From UBA1738 sp045580145 (GTDB lineage: Bacteria; Bacillota; Clostridia; UBA1381), in the NCBI GenBank assembly GCA_045580145.1, contig JAZNNI010000031.1, positions 1-12,663 of the forward strand: a DNA stretch of 12,663 nucleotides, read 5' to 3'. The notes below the pieces were generated by a model, which was not told the DNA's origin, did not search any database, and saw only the letters and a list, made by a program, of their open reading frames with translations. Positions within the stretch are counted from its first letter, which is position 1. The number at the start of each line of letters is the position of its first letter. The position numbers and the translations under genes were made by a program. Positions 1 through 5,747 of this stretch are shown here, piece by piece.

Positions 1-189
1 GAATGGCTTGAAGATGATGGTGAAGCGGTATATGAAATAATAGAATATAGTAAAAGTAGGATTTTGAAGGATATTAGAGACGAAAATAAATACAAATATA
101 AAGGTCCATATGGGCTTTATTATGAATTGCGTATTGCAATGTTGAGTGCGAAATGTTGGAAATGGCAGGAGAAGGAAAATGGAAACTAA
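1..189 (+). CDS. C-terminal end of an unrecognised protein (5' truncated by window edge)
   Basis: Frame 1 is open from the first base to a TAA at 187-189 and gives the last 62 residues of a protein. The fragment is charged and rich in Lys, Glu and Tyr, with no signal peptide or membrane segment. I do not recognise a family. Its last 11 bases overlap the ATG of the following WYL regulator (179), whose Shine-Dalgarno sequence lies inside this gene. The two are therefore probably co-transcribed and translationally coupled. It matters as the likely operon partner of the regulator, but function cannot be assigned from this piece. Confidence 0.6.
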   Translation, partial: EWLEDDGEAVYEIIEYSKSRILKDIRDENKYKYKGPYGLYYELRIAMLSAKCWKWQEKENGN

Positions 190-1099
190 CTATAACGGAA
201 ACAAGGGCTTTCGATTGATTAGTATTTACGAAAGACTTAATAAGGGCGAGGTTTTGTCAAAGGCAAGGCTTGCGAAGGATTACAATGTTACGGAAAAGAC
301 AGTACAGCGTGATATTGATGATTTACGTGCATATCTTGCTGATACACACTTTGCTGAAAAGGACACAGCTATTGAGTATAGCAAAATCAAAAAGGGTTAT
401 CAGCTTGTCAGGTTTGAACGAGAGTGGCTTACAAATGAAGAGGTTGTTGTGATGTGCAAGATACTGCTTGAAAGCCGAGCTCTTAAAAAGGACGAGCTTT
501 CACAGCTTATCTCAAAACTGATGTCGCAGGTAACACCGAATGACAGGGAACTTGTGGAGGCAATAATCAAAAACGAACTACATAACTATGTTCCGCTTAA
601 ACATAATAAAGCACTTCTGTCACCGATTTGGGAATTGTCACAGCTCATTTCTAAAAATGAGATAACAACATTCTCATATACCAGAAAGGACGGAATTGAT
701 AAAGAGCATACAGTAAAGCCTGTTGCGATTATGTTCTCAGAATATTATTTCTACATGATTGCTTTTATGGCTGATGACAGCAAGAAGTTCCCGACAGTAT
801 TCAGAATTGACAGAATGAAGAATATCAAGGGTACGAAAGAAAAGTTTGTTGTTCCTTATAGAGACAAGTTTAATGATGGTGATTTCAGGAAAAGAGTGCA
901 GTTTATGTTCTCGGGAGAACTCAGGAGAGTGACATTTGAGTATAATGGTCCATCTGTTGAATCAGTTCTCGATAGACTTCCAACTGCTGAGATTTTGTCA
1001 GAAAAGGATGGTGTTTATACTATCCGAGTTGAGGTCTATGGTGATGGAATTGATATGTGGCTGAGGAGTCAAGGGGGGCGGGTTAAAGTGATCGAATGA
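179..1099 (+). CDS. WYL-domain transcriptional regulator with N-terminal HTH
   Basis: This is a 306-residue DNA-binding regulator. Residues about 10-52 form a DeoR-like winged helix-turn-helix (KARLAKDYNVTEKTVQRDID is the recognition part). Residues about 150-215 form a WYL domain, with YYFYMIAF at the place of the usual WYL signature and FRIDRM following. The C-terminal part ends in MWLRSQGGRVKVIE, typical of the WCX extension. In known families the WYL fold binds a small ligand or nucleic acid and controls DNA binding, as in the BrxR/CapW regulators of phage-defence loci. I chose ATG 179, preceded by AGGAGAAGG at 167-175; the frame also opens at GTG 146 but without a comparable site. It overlaps the upstream gene by 11 bases and precedes an uncharacterised two-gene cassette, which it may control. 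The family call is firm; the target is inference. Confidence 0.9.
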   Translation: METNYNGNKGFRLISIYERLNKGEVLSKARLAKDYNVTEKTVQRDIDDLRAYLADTHFAEKDTAIEYSKIKKGYQLVRFEREWLTNEEVVVMCKILLESRALKKDELSQLISKLMSQVTPNDRELVEAIIKNELHNYVPLKHNKALLSPIWELSQLISKNEITTFSYTRKDGIDKEHTVKPVAIMFSEYYFYMIAFMADDSKKFPTVFRIDRMKNIKGTKEKFVVPYRDKFNDGDFRKRVQFMFSGELRRVTFEYNGPSVESVLDRLPTAEILSEKDGVYTIRVEVYGDGIDMWLRSQGGRVKVIE

Positions 1100-1124
1100 T
1101 GTAGTAATATGGTGGTAAGAGGGA

Positions 1125-1140
1125 CAAATAAGTTTATTTG
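1125..1140. promoter_or_regulatory. Inverted repeat, possible operator site 1
   Basis: CAAATAA and TTATTTG form a perfect 7-bp inverted repeat around a 2-base centre, just downstream of the WYL gene. It is too AT-rich and lacks the GC stem and U-run of an intrinsic terminator, so a protein-binding site for a dimeric regulator is more likely. Binding by the adjacent WYL protein is inference. Confidence 0.35.
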
Positions 1141-1150
1141 ATTAAAGTTA

Positions 1151-1188
1151 TTTGGTACTTGACCAAAATCTAAGCATTTTTTTGTAAA
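1151..1188 (+). promoter_or_regulatory. Candidate promoter of the two-gene cassette with overlapping inverted repeat
   Basis: TTGACC (1159-1164) is followed after 18 bases by TGTAAA (1183-1188), a plausible but imperfect sigma-A promoter. An inverted repeat, TTTGGT (1151-1156) and ACCAAA (1162-1167) around ACTTG, overlaps the -35 element. A repressor bound there would block polymerase. The predicted start near 1195 leaves only about 19 bases of leader, with the AAGGGG ribosome site (1197-1202) at its very front, so the assignment is tentative. Confidence 0.35.
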
Positions 1189-1213
1189 ACATTAAGAAGG
1201 GGAATAAAAAATA

Positions 1214-2266
1214 ATGGGAAAAATTAACTGGAACAAGGTAGCTTTGGGAACAGAGATTTTTGCAACGATAGGTAGTATGTGGGGTGCAAGAAAAAACAGA
1301 AAAGAAATTGAAAGGCTAATTGTTGAAGCAAATAGGATTTTGGAGAAAGCAGAAAAAGATTTATCTAATCAGCAACAAATAACTAACAATTCGCTTGAAC
1401 GTTTAGGTAAGTTGAAAATGGATATATACAATACAACGATTGCAACATTTAGTGATGTGGTGTGCCTGTTTAAGAATGGAGAGTTTTGTGTAAATAAGAT
1501 AAAAAACTTCTACTTAAAATTAGTCAATAGATATAGCATAAAAAAAATCAAAAGTAATGTGAAATATTCAAAATGGGTATCAAATAATATAAAAAACGGA
1601 GTTAATATGGGTGTTGCTTCGGCAAGTATGGTATATGGTATGACAGCTGCTTTTGGTAAGACACCTGACGGTAAAAAAATAAAAGAATTGTCTGGTGATG
1701 CGAAAAGGCAGGCTACACTAGAGCGGATAGGAAATGGAGATGCAAAACGTGGACAAATTAAACTTGCAGAAACCGCGATTCGTACTTCCATTGTATCGAC
1801 TGCAGGTATGGCATATAATAATTCCCAAAACGATCTTAATACTGCAAAAGCAAATTATGAACAGGCAAAGTTAGATGCTGAAATGATGAATAACCTGCGA
1901 GTAAAGTTATCGCATATTGAGAAAAAAAGTGCAGAAATGTTAAACACTCTTGATAAATGTAGAAAGAGTTTGGAAGAATTCTCGTGTAAAATTCAAAAGA
2001 TATATTATAAATATTATGATGAAGAATCTAAATCAATTGTTAATATAATACGAAAAAAACTGGGACTGGAGCTTAAGGTGGATTGTAAAAAGAGATTATC
2101 AAAGGCAGAAAGAGAAGTAATGCATTGGTACATTAATGAAGGCGATGCATTGTACCAAATGCTAAAAAAGCCTATGTTAGATAAGAAAAACAATATTAAT
2201 AAAGATTTTAATAAAAGTTTAGAGGAACTAAAGAAAGTGTTTGATATAAAGGAAGTGGCATTGTGA
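1214..2266 (+). CDS. Uncharacterised coiled-coil protein, first gene of a coupled pair
   Basis: A 350-residue protein of unknown function, rich in Lys, Asn and Glu. Residues 28-70 and 205-265 look like long amphipathic coiled-coil helices. The middle has a short glycine/alanine-rich, weakly hydrophobic stretch (about 129-148). It is followed by FGKTPDGKKIKELSG and an ATLERIGNGDAKRG run (147-180). This spacing resembles the FGTASTG..I..LSG..A..ATL...GGG pattern I recall from poorly characterised glycine-rich, membrane-associated bacterial proteins, but with charged residues replacing many of the small hydrophobic ones. That resemblance is from memory and unverified. There is no signal peptide. 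The start follows AGAAGGGG at 1196-1202 with a rather long 11-base spacer. Its TGA overlaps the GTG of the next gene, so the two are translationally coupled. Composition is visibly more AT-rich than the core genes downstream, which suggests acquisition. Confidence 0.75.
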   Translation: MGKINWNKVALGTEIFATIGSMWGARKNRKEIERLIVEANRILEKAEKDLSNQQQITNNSLERLGKLKMDIYNTTIATFSDVVCLFKNGEFCVNKIKNFYLKLVNRYSIKKIKSNVKYSKWVSNNIKNGVNMGVASASMVYGMTAAFGKTPDGKKIKELSGDAKRQATLERIGNGDAKRGQIKLAETAIRTSIVSTAGMAYNNSQNDLNTAKANYEQAKLDAEMMNNLRVKLSHIEKKSAEMLNTLDKCRKSLEEFSCKIQKIYYKYYDEESKSIVNIIRKKLGLELKVDCKKRLSKAEREVMHWYINEGDALYQMLKKPMLDKKNNINKDFNKSLEELKKVFDIKEVAL

Positions 2267-3597
2267 GGAAGTATAAAAAAAGAAAAAAAGTTATGGAATC
2301 AAGTGCAAGGGAATGGTTTGTATATCTTAAGCAGGGGTTAGGGTTTCAGCGCACAAAAGAAGATTTGGAAAATTTAAGAAAAATGATGCAACGGACAAAA
2401 AAACACGATTTCGACCAACGAAAAGGTTGGATTTTTGAATATGTAGAAACATTAAAATTCAATAAAGATGCATCTCGTAAAATGAAATATGAATACAAAG
2501 CACATGTTGCTGATGCTGAAGGGAAACCACATTCGCCGTATGACATATATATAAAGAAAAACGAAGATGTTATTAAAAAAGTCCAAGCAAAGGTGAATAA
2601 AAAAGCTTCAGATACAGCATGGCAGTTAGCGAATGGTAAATATGAGGGAATGCAGAGGATTACGACAAAGGATAATGTAGAAAGGGTTAAAGAGATAACT
2701 AAAAAACGCAAAGAAAAAGGTGGCGTTTATGCAGGTGATTATGAGGATTCACTTAAGAATATAAGCGAGGTTGGATTGGGTTGTGACGGAATTGCAAGCG
2801 GTGGCACAACTGAAAAAGAACTTGAATTCATACACAAACATCCCGATTTGTACGAGTTGTCTGAAGTTATCAAATGTAAAGCTTTAATGGAATTTTGGGA
2901 TTTTACATGGGATTTGGGGGAGGATATAATAAGAGTATTAGCAGGACAGAAAGATAAAAAAGAAGCTATTGGCGATGCAAAAAACAATATTACAGAAAGA
3001 GGTACAACTTTTGCTGTCAAAGTAGGGGTGATGGGAGTTCTTAAGAAGATTGGAATTAAAAAGGCAGAAGGATATAACTCGATATCAGATGTGATTGTTG
3101 AATCTTCTAATTCGTTTATAAAGTTTGCAAAAGGAGAAATTGATTCGAAGGAAATGGCACAGGATATTGTTTACATAGGTGTACGTGTTGGAGGAAATGT
3201 ACTTTCAGATAAGACGGGTATACCATTCCCAATATATTATATGTATATTTGTAGCGTTGCGGCATGTTTAAAAACAATACAAGAAAATGATATGGCGATA
3301 AAAGAGTCTCAAAGGCTTATTTGTGCGTGCCAGCAACTCCTGACTAATGCAATTAAACAAAGGAAAGAACTGGAACAAAGCATAGAAAAGGAAATGGGAG
3401 AATTGAAAGAAGATTGTAAATTACTCGTAGAAGCATTTGAAATTTCCGCTTGTGATATGTTTGATATTAATATAATTAATAAAAAATTAGACGAGATAAA
3501 TACATTTGCAGAATTGTATGGATTAGAACTGAATTATATGGATAGAAAAAAATTCAAAAAAGAGTTTTTTTCTAAAAAGAAAATGGTAATAAAATAG
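2263..3597 (+). CDS. Uncharacterised protein with PD-(D/E)XK nuclease-like N-terminal domain
   Basis: A 444-residue protein. Residues about 50-130 carry a pattern typical of the PD-(D/E)XK nuclease fold: GWIFEY with Glu59, SPYDIYI with Asp94 at the end of one strand, and KVQAK with Gln108 and Lys110 in the next, a Q-x-K variant of the catalytic strand. A conserved-looking KYEGMQR (126-132) and YAGDYEDS/SGGTT segments (156-183) follow. Residues 245-265 and 300-336 are hydrophobic and glycine-bearing, possibly membrane-associating. Residues 335-400 look coiled-coil. I recall similar architecture in unannotated bacterial proteins that pair a nuclease-like domain with a glycine-rich hydrophobic region, but I know no function. 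Start GTG 2263 overlaps the preceding stop by 4 bases (GTGA) and has AAAGGAAG at 2248-2254; a later ATG at 2293 has no good ribosome site. Nuclease activity is inferred only. Confidence 0.75.
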   Translation: MRKYKKRKKVMESSAREWFVYLKQGLGFQRTKEDLENLRKMMQRTKKHDFDQRKGWIFEYVETLKFNKDASRKMKYEYKAHVADAEGKPHSPYDIYIKKNEDVIKKVQAKVNKKASDTAWQLANGKYEGMQRITTKDNVERVKEITKKRKEKGGVYAGDYEDSLKNISEVGLGCDGIASGGTTEKELEFIHKHPDLYELSEVIKCKALMEFWDFTWDLGEDIIRVLAGQKDKKEAIGDAKNNITERGTTFAVKVGVMGVLKKIGIKKAEGYNSISDVIVESSNSFIKFAKGEIDSKEMAQDIVYIGVRVGGNVLSDKTGIPFPIYYMYICSVAACLKTIQENDMAIKESQRLICACQQLLTNAIKQRKELEQSIEKEMGELKEDCKLLVEAFEISACDMFDINIINKKLDEINTFAELYGLELNYMDRKKFKKEFFSKKKMVIK

Positions 3598-3620
3598 GAG
3601 TGAATTGTCACTCCTATTTT
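3591..3620. terminator. Strong symmetrical hairpin at the end of the accessory cassette
   Basis: AAAATAGGAGTGA (3591-3603) and TCACTCCTATTTT (3608-3620) form a perfect 13-bp stem with the loop ATTG. The descending arm ends in TTTT, and the mirrored A-run gives the opposite strand a U-run too, so it can terminate in both directions. It contains the TAG stop codon (3595-3597) of the preceding gene, an economical gene end. Confidence 0.85.
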
Positions 3621-3660
3621 AAGGTGATGCATATTTAAACTTTCATCATAACCAACTGTA

Positions 3661-3682
3661 AAACTTCAAGTAAACTTCAAGT
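3661..3682. repeat. Two tandem 11-bp units, each containing the palindrome ACTTCAAGT
   Basis: AAACTTCAAGT occurs twice in direct tandem (3661-3671 and 3672-3682). Each unit holds the odd palindrome ACTT-C-AAGT. The 11-bp period places both on the same face of the helix, as expected of a cooperative protein-binding site. It lies upstream of the structured RNA and sigK. No cognate regulator is identified. Confidence 0.5.
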
Positions 3683-3749
3683 AGATTTGCAATTTTTACA
3701 ATAATCAATAAAAATTTGCGTTTTAAAATCCAACAAAATGAAAAGGTCT

Positions 3750-3904
3750 GAAAAGTGCGCAGATACTGCGGTTTCAAGCTGTTTGGGTTTGCATACAATC
3801 TCTTATGGTGGAGGATACCCTGAACATTTCGAGTCCTTGTACCCCTGCCATAAGCGAATTGTCCTTGGACTCAGCATAAATGCTGGGCTCGAGGGCTTTT
3901 TATT
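3750..3904 (+). ncRNA. Structured RNA ending in a terminator: small RNA or sigK leader, family uncertain
   Basis: This non-coding stretch folds by eye into several elements. There is a small hairpin, CGCAG (3758-3762) with CTGCG (3766-3770). A composite long stem pairs ACAAT plus CTTATGG (3795-3799, 3802-3808) with CCATAAG plus ATTGT (3848-3854, 3858-3862) across a 2x3 internal loop. A GC-bearing apical region (3809-3847) follows, and a strong intrinsic terminator (3863-3906) lies directly downstream. The loop segment GAGTCC (3831-3836) is complementary to GGACTC (3867-3872) in the terminator's left arm, so an alternative pseudoknot could compete with termination. Size, position and a long interrupted stem are compatible with 6S RNA, but I cannot confirm that family. 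A cis-acting attenuator of sigK is the main alternative. The 5' end is undefined; only a weak promoter (TTGCAA 3687, TAAAAA 3709) is visible. Confidence 0.5.
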
Positions 3905-3906
3905 TT
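3863..3906 (+). terminator. Intrinsic terminator at the 3' end of the structured RNA
   Basis: CCTTGGACTCAGCA (3863-3876) pairs with TGCTGGGCTCGAGG (3881-3894) around the loop TAAA. The 14-position stem has a single A-C mismatch and a few G-U pairs. GC and a T-rich run (3897-3906) follow. This defines the probable 3' end of the upstream RNA. Any read-through would enter the sigK leader. Confidence 0.75.
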
Positions 3907-3914
3907 GAGGACTC

Positions 3915-3977
3915 GAACCTTCGGTTCTTGTTTTGCTATATGTGCTTATTTTAAAATACGGACGTATTTACAAGCAC
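3915..3977 (+). promoter_or_regulatory. Two hairpins in the sigK leader
   Basis: GAACC (3915-3919) and GGTTC (3923-3927) around TTC make a small stable hairpin followed by TTGTTTT, so it could be a weak second terminator. Next, GTGCTT (3942-3947) pairs with AAGCAC (3972-3977). Inside it, AAATACG (3954-3960) pairs with CGTATTT (3963-3969), giving an extended hairpin with an asymmetric internal loop. Role unknown. They continue a chain of structure leading to the sigK ribosome site. Confidence 0.5.
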
Positions 3978-3986
3978 TAAGAACAG

Positions 3987-4011
3987 CCTCTTTGCATATA
4001 ATGCAAAGAGG
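3987..4011 (+). promoter_or_regulatory. Perfect 11-bp hairpin sequestering the sigK ribosome binding site
   Basis: CCTCTTTGCAT (3987-3997) is exactly complementary to ATGCAAAGAGG (4001-4011) with a 3-base loop ATA. The right arm contains the core of the Shine-Dalgarno sequence (AAAGAGGTGA, 4005-4014), 5-7 bases before the ATG at 4019. When folded, the site is paired and translation should be blocked until the stem is melted or displaced. The structure is seen directly; its regulatory role is inference. Confidence 0.7.
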
Positions 4012-4018
4012 TGATTTT

Positions 4019-4702
4019 ATGTCCGAACTCATAATGCAGATTTTTAAAAATGTTATGTTTCTTTTAGGGTTTGTCGGCGGCGGAAATGCCTTCCCTAAGC
4101 CACTTTCAAAGGAAGAGGAAAAACATTACCTGAAGCTTTGGCAGGAGGGCGATGAAAATGCCAAGAATGTTTTGATTGAACATAACTTACGGCTTGTTGC
4201 ACATATTGCGAAAAAATATGCTACAGAGAACAGCTTTGATGACTTGATTTCAACTGGTACAATAGGTCTTATAAAGGGAATAAATACTTTTGACCCATCA
4301 AAAACATCAAAACTTACCACGTATATTTCAAGATGCATCGACAACGAAATTCTGATGGTTTTAAGGCAAGCTAAAAAGACTGCGGGGGAAATATCGCTTG
4401 AAGAATGTATAGGGACGGACAAGGAAGGAAACAATATGACCTTTTCCGACATATTGCCTGCAGAGGGTGATGATATTTCTGATATGATTGCACTGAATGT
4501 TAATATAAAAAAGCTGTATGCGGCGATGGAGGAGGTTTTAACTCCTGATGAGAAAAACATACTGTGCTGGCGATATGGACTCAATAACAAGAAAAGAAAA
4601 ACACAAAAGGAAATATCTGAATTGCTTGGGATTTCCCGTTCATATGTGTCAAGGATTGAAAAAAGAGCGATAAAGAAATTGTCCGAAAAAATAGAGGAAT
4701 AG
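4019..4702 (+). CDS. sigK: RNA polymerase sporulation sigma factor, pro-sigma-K
   Basis: A 227-residue sigma-70 family factor that directs late mother-cell transcription during sporulation (coat, cortex, mother-cell lysis). Region 2 is clear: EHNLRLVAHIAKKY (about 53-66), DDLISTGTIGLIKGINTF, and KLTTYISRCIDNEILMVLRQ for core binding and -10 recognition. Region 4 has an HTH at the C-terminus (KTQKEISELLGISRSYVSRI). GTDKEGN in the middle is closer to SigK than SigE. The first about 20 residues form a short hydrophobic pro-sequence (IMQIFKNVMFLLGFV) before GNAFPKPLS. It matches the membrane-tethering propeptide that SpoIVFB removes in Bacillus. The reading frame is continuous, with no skin-type interruption. 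I chose ATG 4019 on its near-perfect Shine-Dalgarno sequence; the frame extends to 3905, but that reach lies in the terminator/leader. Translation may be limited by the overlapping hairpin. Confidence 0.93.
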   Translation: MSELIMQIFKNVMFLLGFVGGGNAFPKPLSKEEEKHYLKLWQEGDENAKNVLIEHNLRLVAHIAKKYATENSFDDLISTGTIGLIKGINTFDPSKTSKLTTYISRCIDNEILMVLRQAKKTAGEISLEECIGTDKEGNNMTFSDILPAEGDDISDMIALNVNIKKLYAAMEEVLTPDEKNILCWRYGLNNKKRKTQKEISELLGISRSYVSRIEKRAIKKLSEKIEE

Positions 4703-4748
4703 TTTTTTGCATCTTTACTGAAAATATACATATGAAAGGAGCGGGAAA

Positions 4749-5687
4749 ATGGAAAATATAAGAACAGACCTTGCACTTGAAGCACACGAAATGGTCAAAG
4801 AAGCAGAGGAAAATCATCTTGACGGAATTGATGTTAAAGAATATGAAAAAGACGGAGTATATGTAACGGTTATAGAGGTCACAAACAAAAACGGAGAGAC
4901 TGTTTTAGGAAAGCCTATGGGGAAATATATAACGATTGAAGCTCCGAAGCTCAAGTTTTCAAACGAAGTTTACGAAAAAACCTGTATGGCAATATCGGAG
5001 CAAATACAAAGCATTTGTGATATAAATGAAAATACAAAAACACTCGTTGTCGGGCTTGGGAATAAATTAATAACTCCTGATGCGCTTGGACCGGAGGTTG
5101 TATCAAAGCTGATGGTCACAAATCACATAAAGACACACATTAGGGATTTTCTGGATGATTCTTACAGCTCAGTTTGTGCGATAGTTCCGGGTGTGCTTGG
5201 TACTACGGGGATTGAAACGACTGATATTATAAAGGGTGTTGTTGACAAAATAAAGCCTGAGCTGGTGATAGCGGTTGATGCGCTTGCGTCAAGAAGCATT
5301 GACCGCATTTCGACTACCGTTCAAATTTCGGACACAGGGATAAATCCCGGCTCGGGAGTGGAGAACAAACGAGAGGGAATCAATGAGGAAAGTATTGGAA
5401 CAAAGGTGATAGCAATAGGGGTGCCGACTGTTGTGGATGCCGCAACAATAGCATCCGACAGCATTGATTTGGCACTTTCTGAAGGAGATGAGCTTGTGTC
5501 TGTTTCGGGGGTTGACAAGCGTGAAATAATCCACAAGGCTCTTTCAAAAAATGCCGGAAATATGATGGTTACACCAAAGGATATTGATTTGGTAATAGAG
5601 CGCGCGGCGAAAACTGTGGCAAATGGAATTAATCTTGCACTTCACAAAGACCTGTCCTTTGATGACATAGAAAGTTATGTAGGATAA
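4749..5687 (+). CDS. gpr: Germination protease (spore protease), peptidase family A25
   Basis: Gpr starts the breakdown of small acid-soluble spore proteins when a spore germinates. It is made as a zymogen in the forespore and self-processed. The 312 residues start with RTDLALEAHE, the usual Gpr N-terminus that includes the autoprocessed segment. The two conserved acidic motifs are present: GLGNKLITPDALGPE with Asp111, and VIAVDALASRS with Asp177. They correspond to the aspartates proposed as catalytic in the Bacillus megaterium enzyme. RISTTVQISDTGINPGSGV and IAIGVPTVVDAATI are also diagnostic. The length is somewhat short of the Bacillus form (about 370). AAGGAG (4736-4741) precedes ATG by 7 bases. 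It lies 46 bases after sigK in the same direction, with no terminator visible between them. Confidence 0.95.
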   Translation: MENIRTDLALEAHEMVKEAEENHLDGIDVKEYEKDGVYVTVIEVTNKNGETVLGKPMGKYITIEAPKLKFSNEVYEKTCMAISEQIQSICDINENTKTLVVGLGNKLITPDALGPEVVSKLMVTNHIKTHIRDFLDDSYSSVCAIVPGVLGTTGIETTDIIKGVVDKIKPELVIAVDALASRSIDRISTTVQISDTGINPGSGVENKREGINEESIGTKVIAIGVPTVVDAATIASDSIDLALSEGDELVSVSGVDKREIIHKALSKNAGNMMVTPKDIDLVIERAAKTVANGINLALHKDLSFDDIESYVG

Positions 5688-5689
5688 TA

Positions 5690-5718
5690 TTGACATTACC
5701 ATCATTTCGGGGTAAAAT
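5690..5718 (+). promoter_or_regulatory. Sigma-A promoter of the ymfFH operon
   Basis: TTGACA (5690-5695) is a perfect -35. After exactly 17 bases comes TAAAAT (5713-5718), one mismatch from the -10 consensus. The predicted start near 5725 leaves a short AT-rich leader before the AAGGAGA ribosome site at 5734-5740. It begins 2 bases after the gpr stop codon, so the peptidase genes are expressed independently of the sporulation pair. Confidence 0.85.
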
Positions 5719-5747
5719 AATATATTATATAAAAAGGAGAAAAAGGT

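Noticed and set aside
3792..3799. CATACAAT, identical to a sigma-E -10 element
   Set aside because: No sigma-E-like -35 lies 13-15 bases upstream, and the bases form part of the long RNA stem (ACAAT pairs with ATTGT).
3828..3919. TTCGAGTCC-type strings resembling a tRNA T-loop, suggesting a tRNA or an attachment site
   Set aside because: Neither strand gives a matching 5-bp T-stem, an anticodon arm or an acceptor stem, and there is no flanking direct repeat or integrase.
3997..4002. TATAAT inside the sigK ribosome-site hairpin
   Set aside because: No -35 at 16-18 bases. It arises from the loop and arms of the palindrome, and a start just after it would destroy the hairpin and leave almost no leader.
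3905..4018. In-frame upward extension of sigK from a TTG at 3905
   Set aside because: It would start in the terminator T-run and run through hairpins, has no ribosome site, and adds residues absent from the SigK family. ATG 4019 has a near-perfect site.
4709..4735. Sigma-G-like GCATC and CATATGA before gpr
   Set aside because: Spacing is 15 bases, both elements deviate at conserved positions, and the predicted start would fall on the ribosome binding site.
4126..4785. Long open frame antisense to sigK
   Set aside because: No ribosome site, low-complexity Ser/Phe-rich translation, and a fully coding opposite strand with an unmistakable sigma factor.
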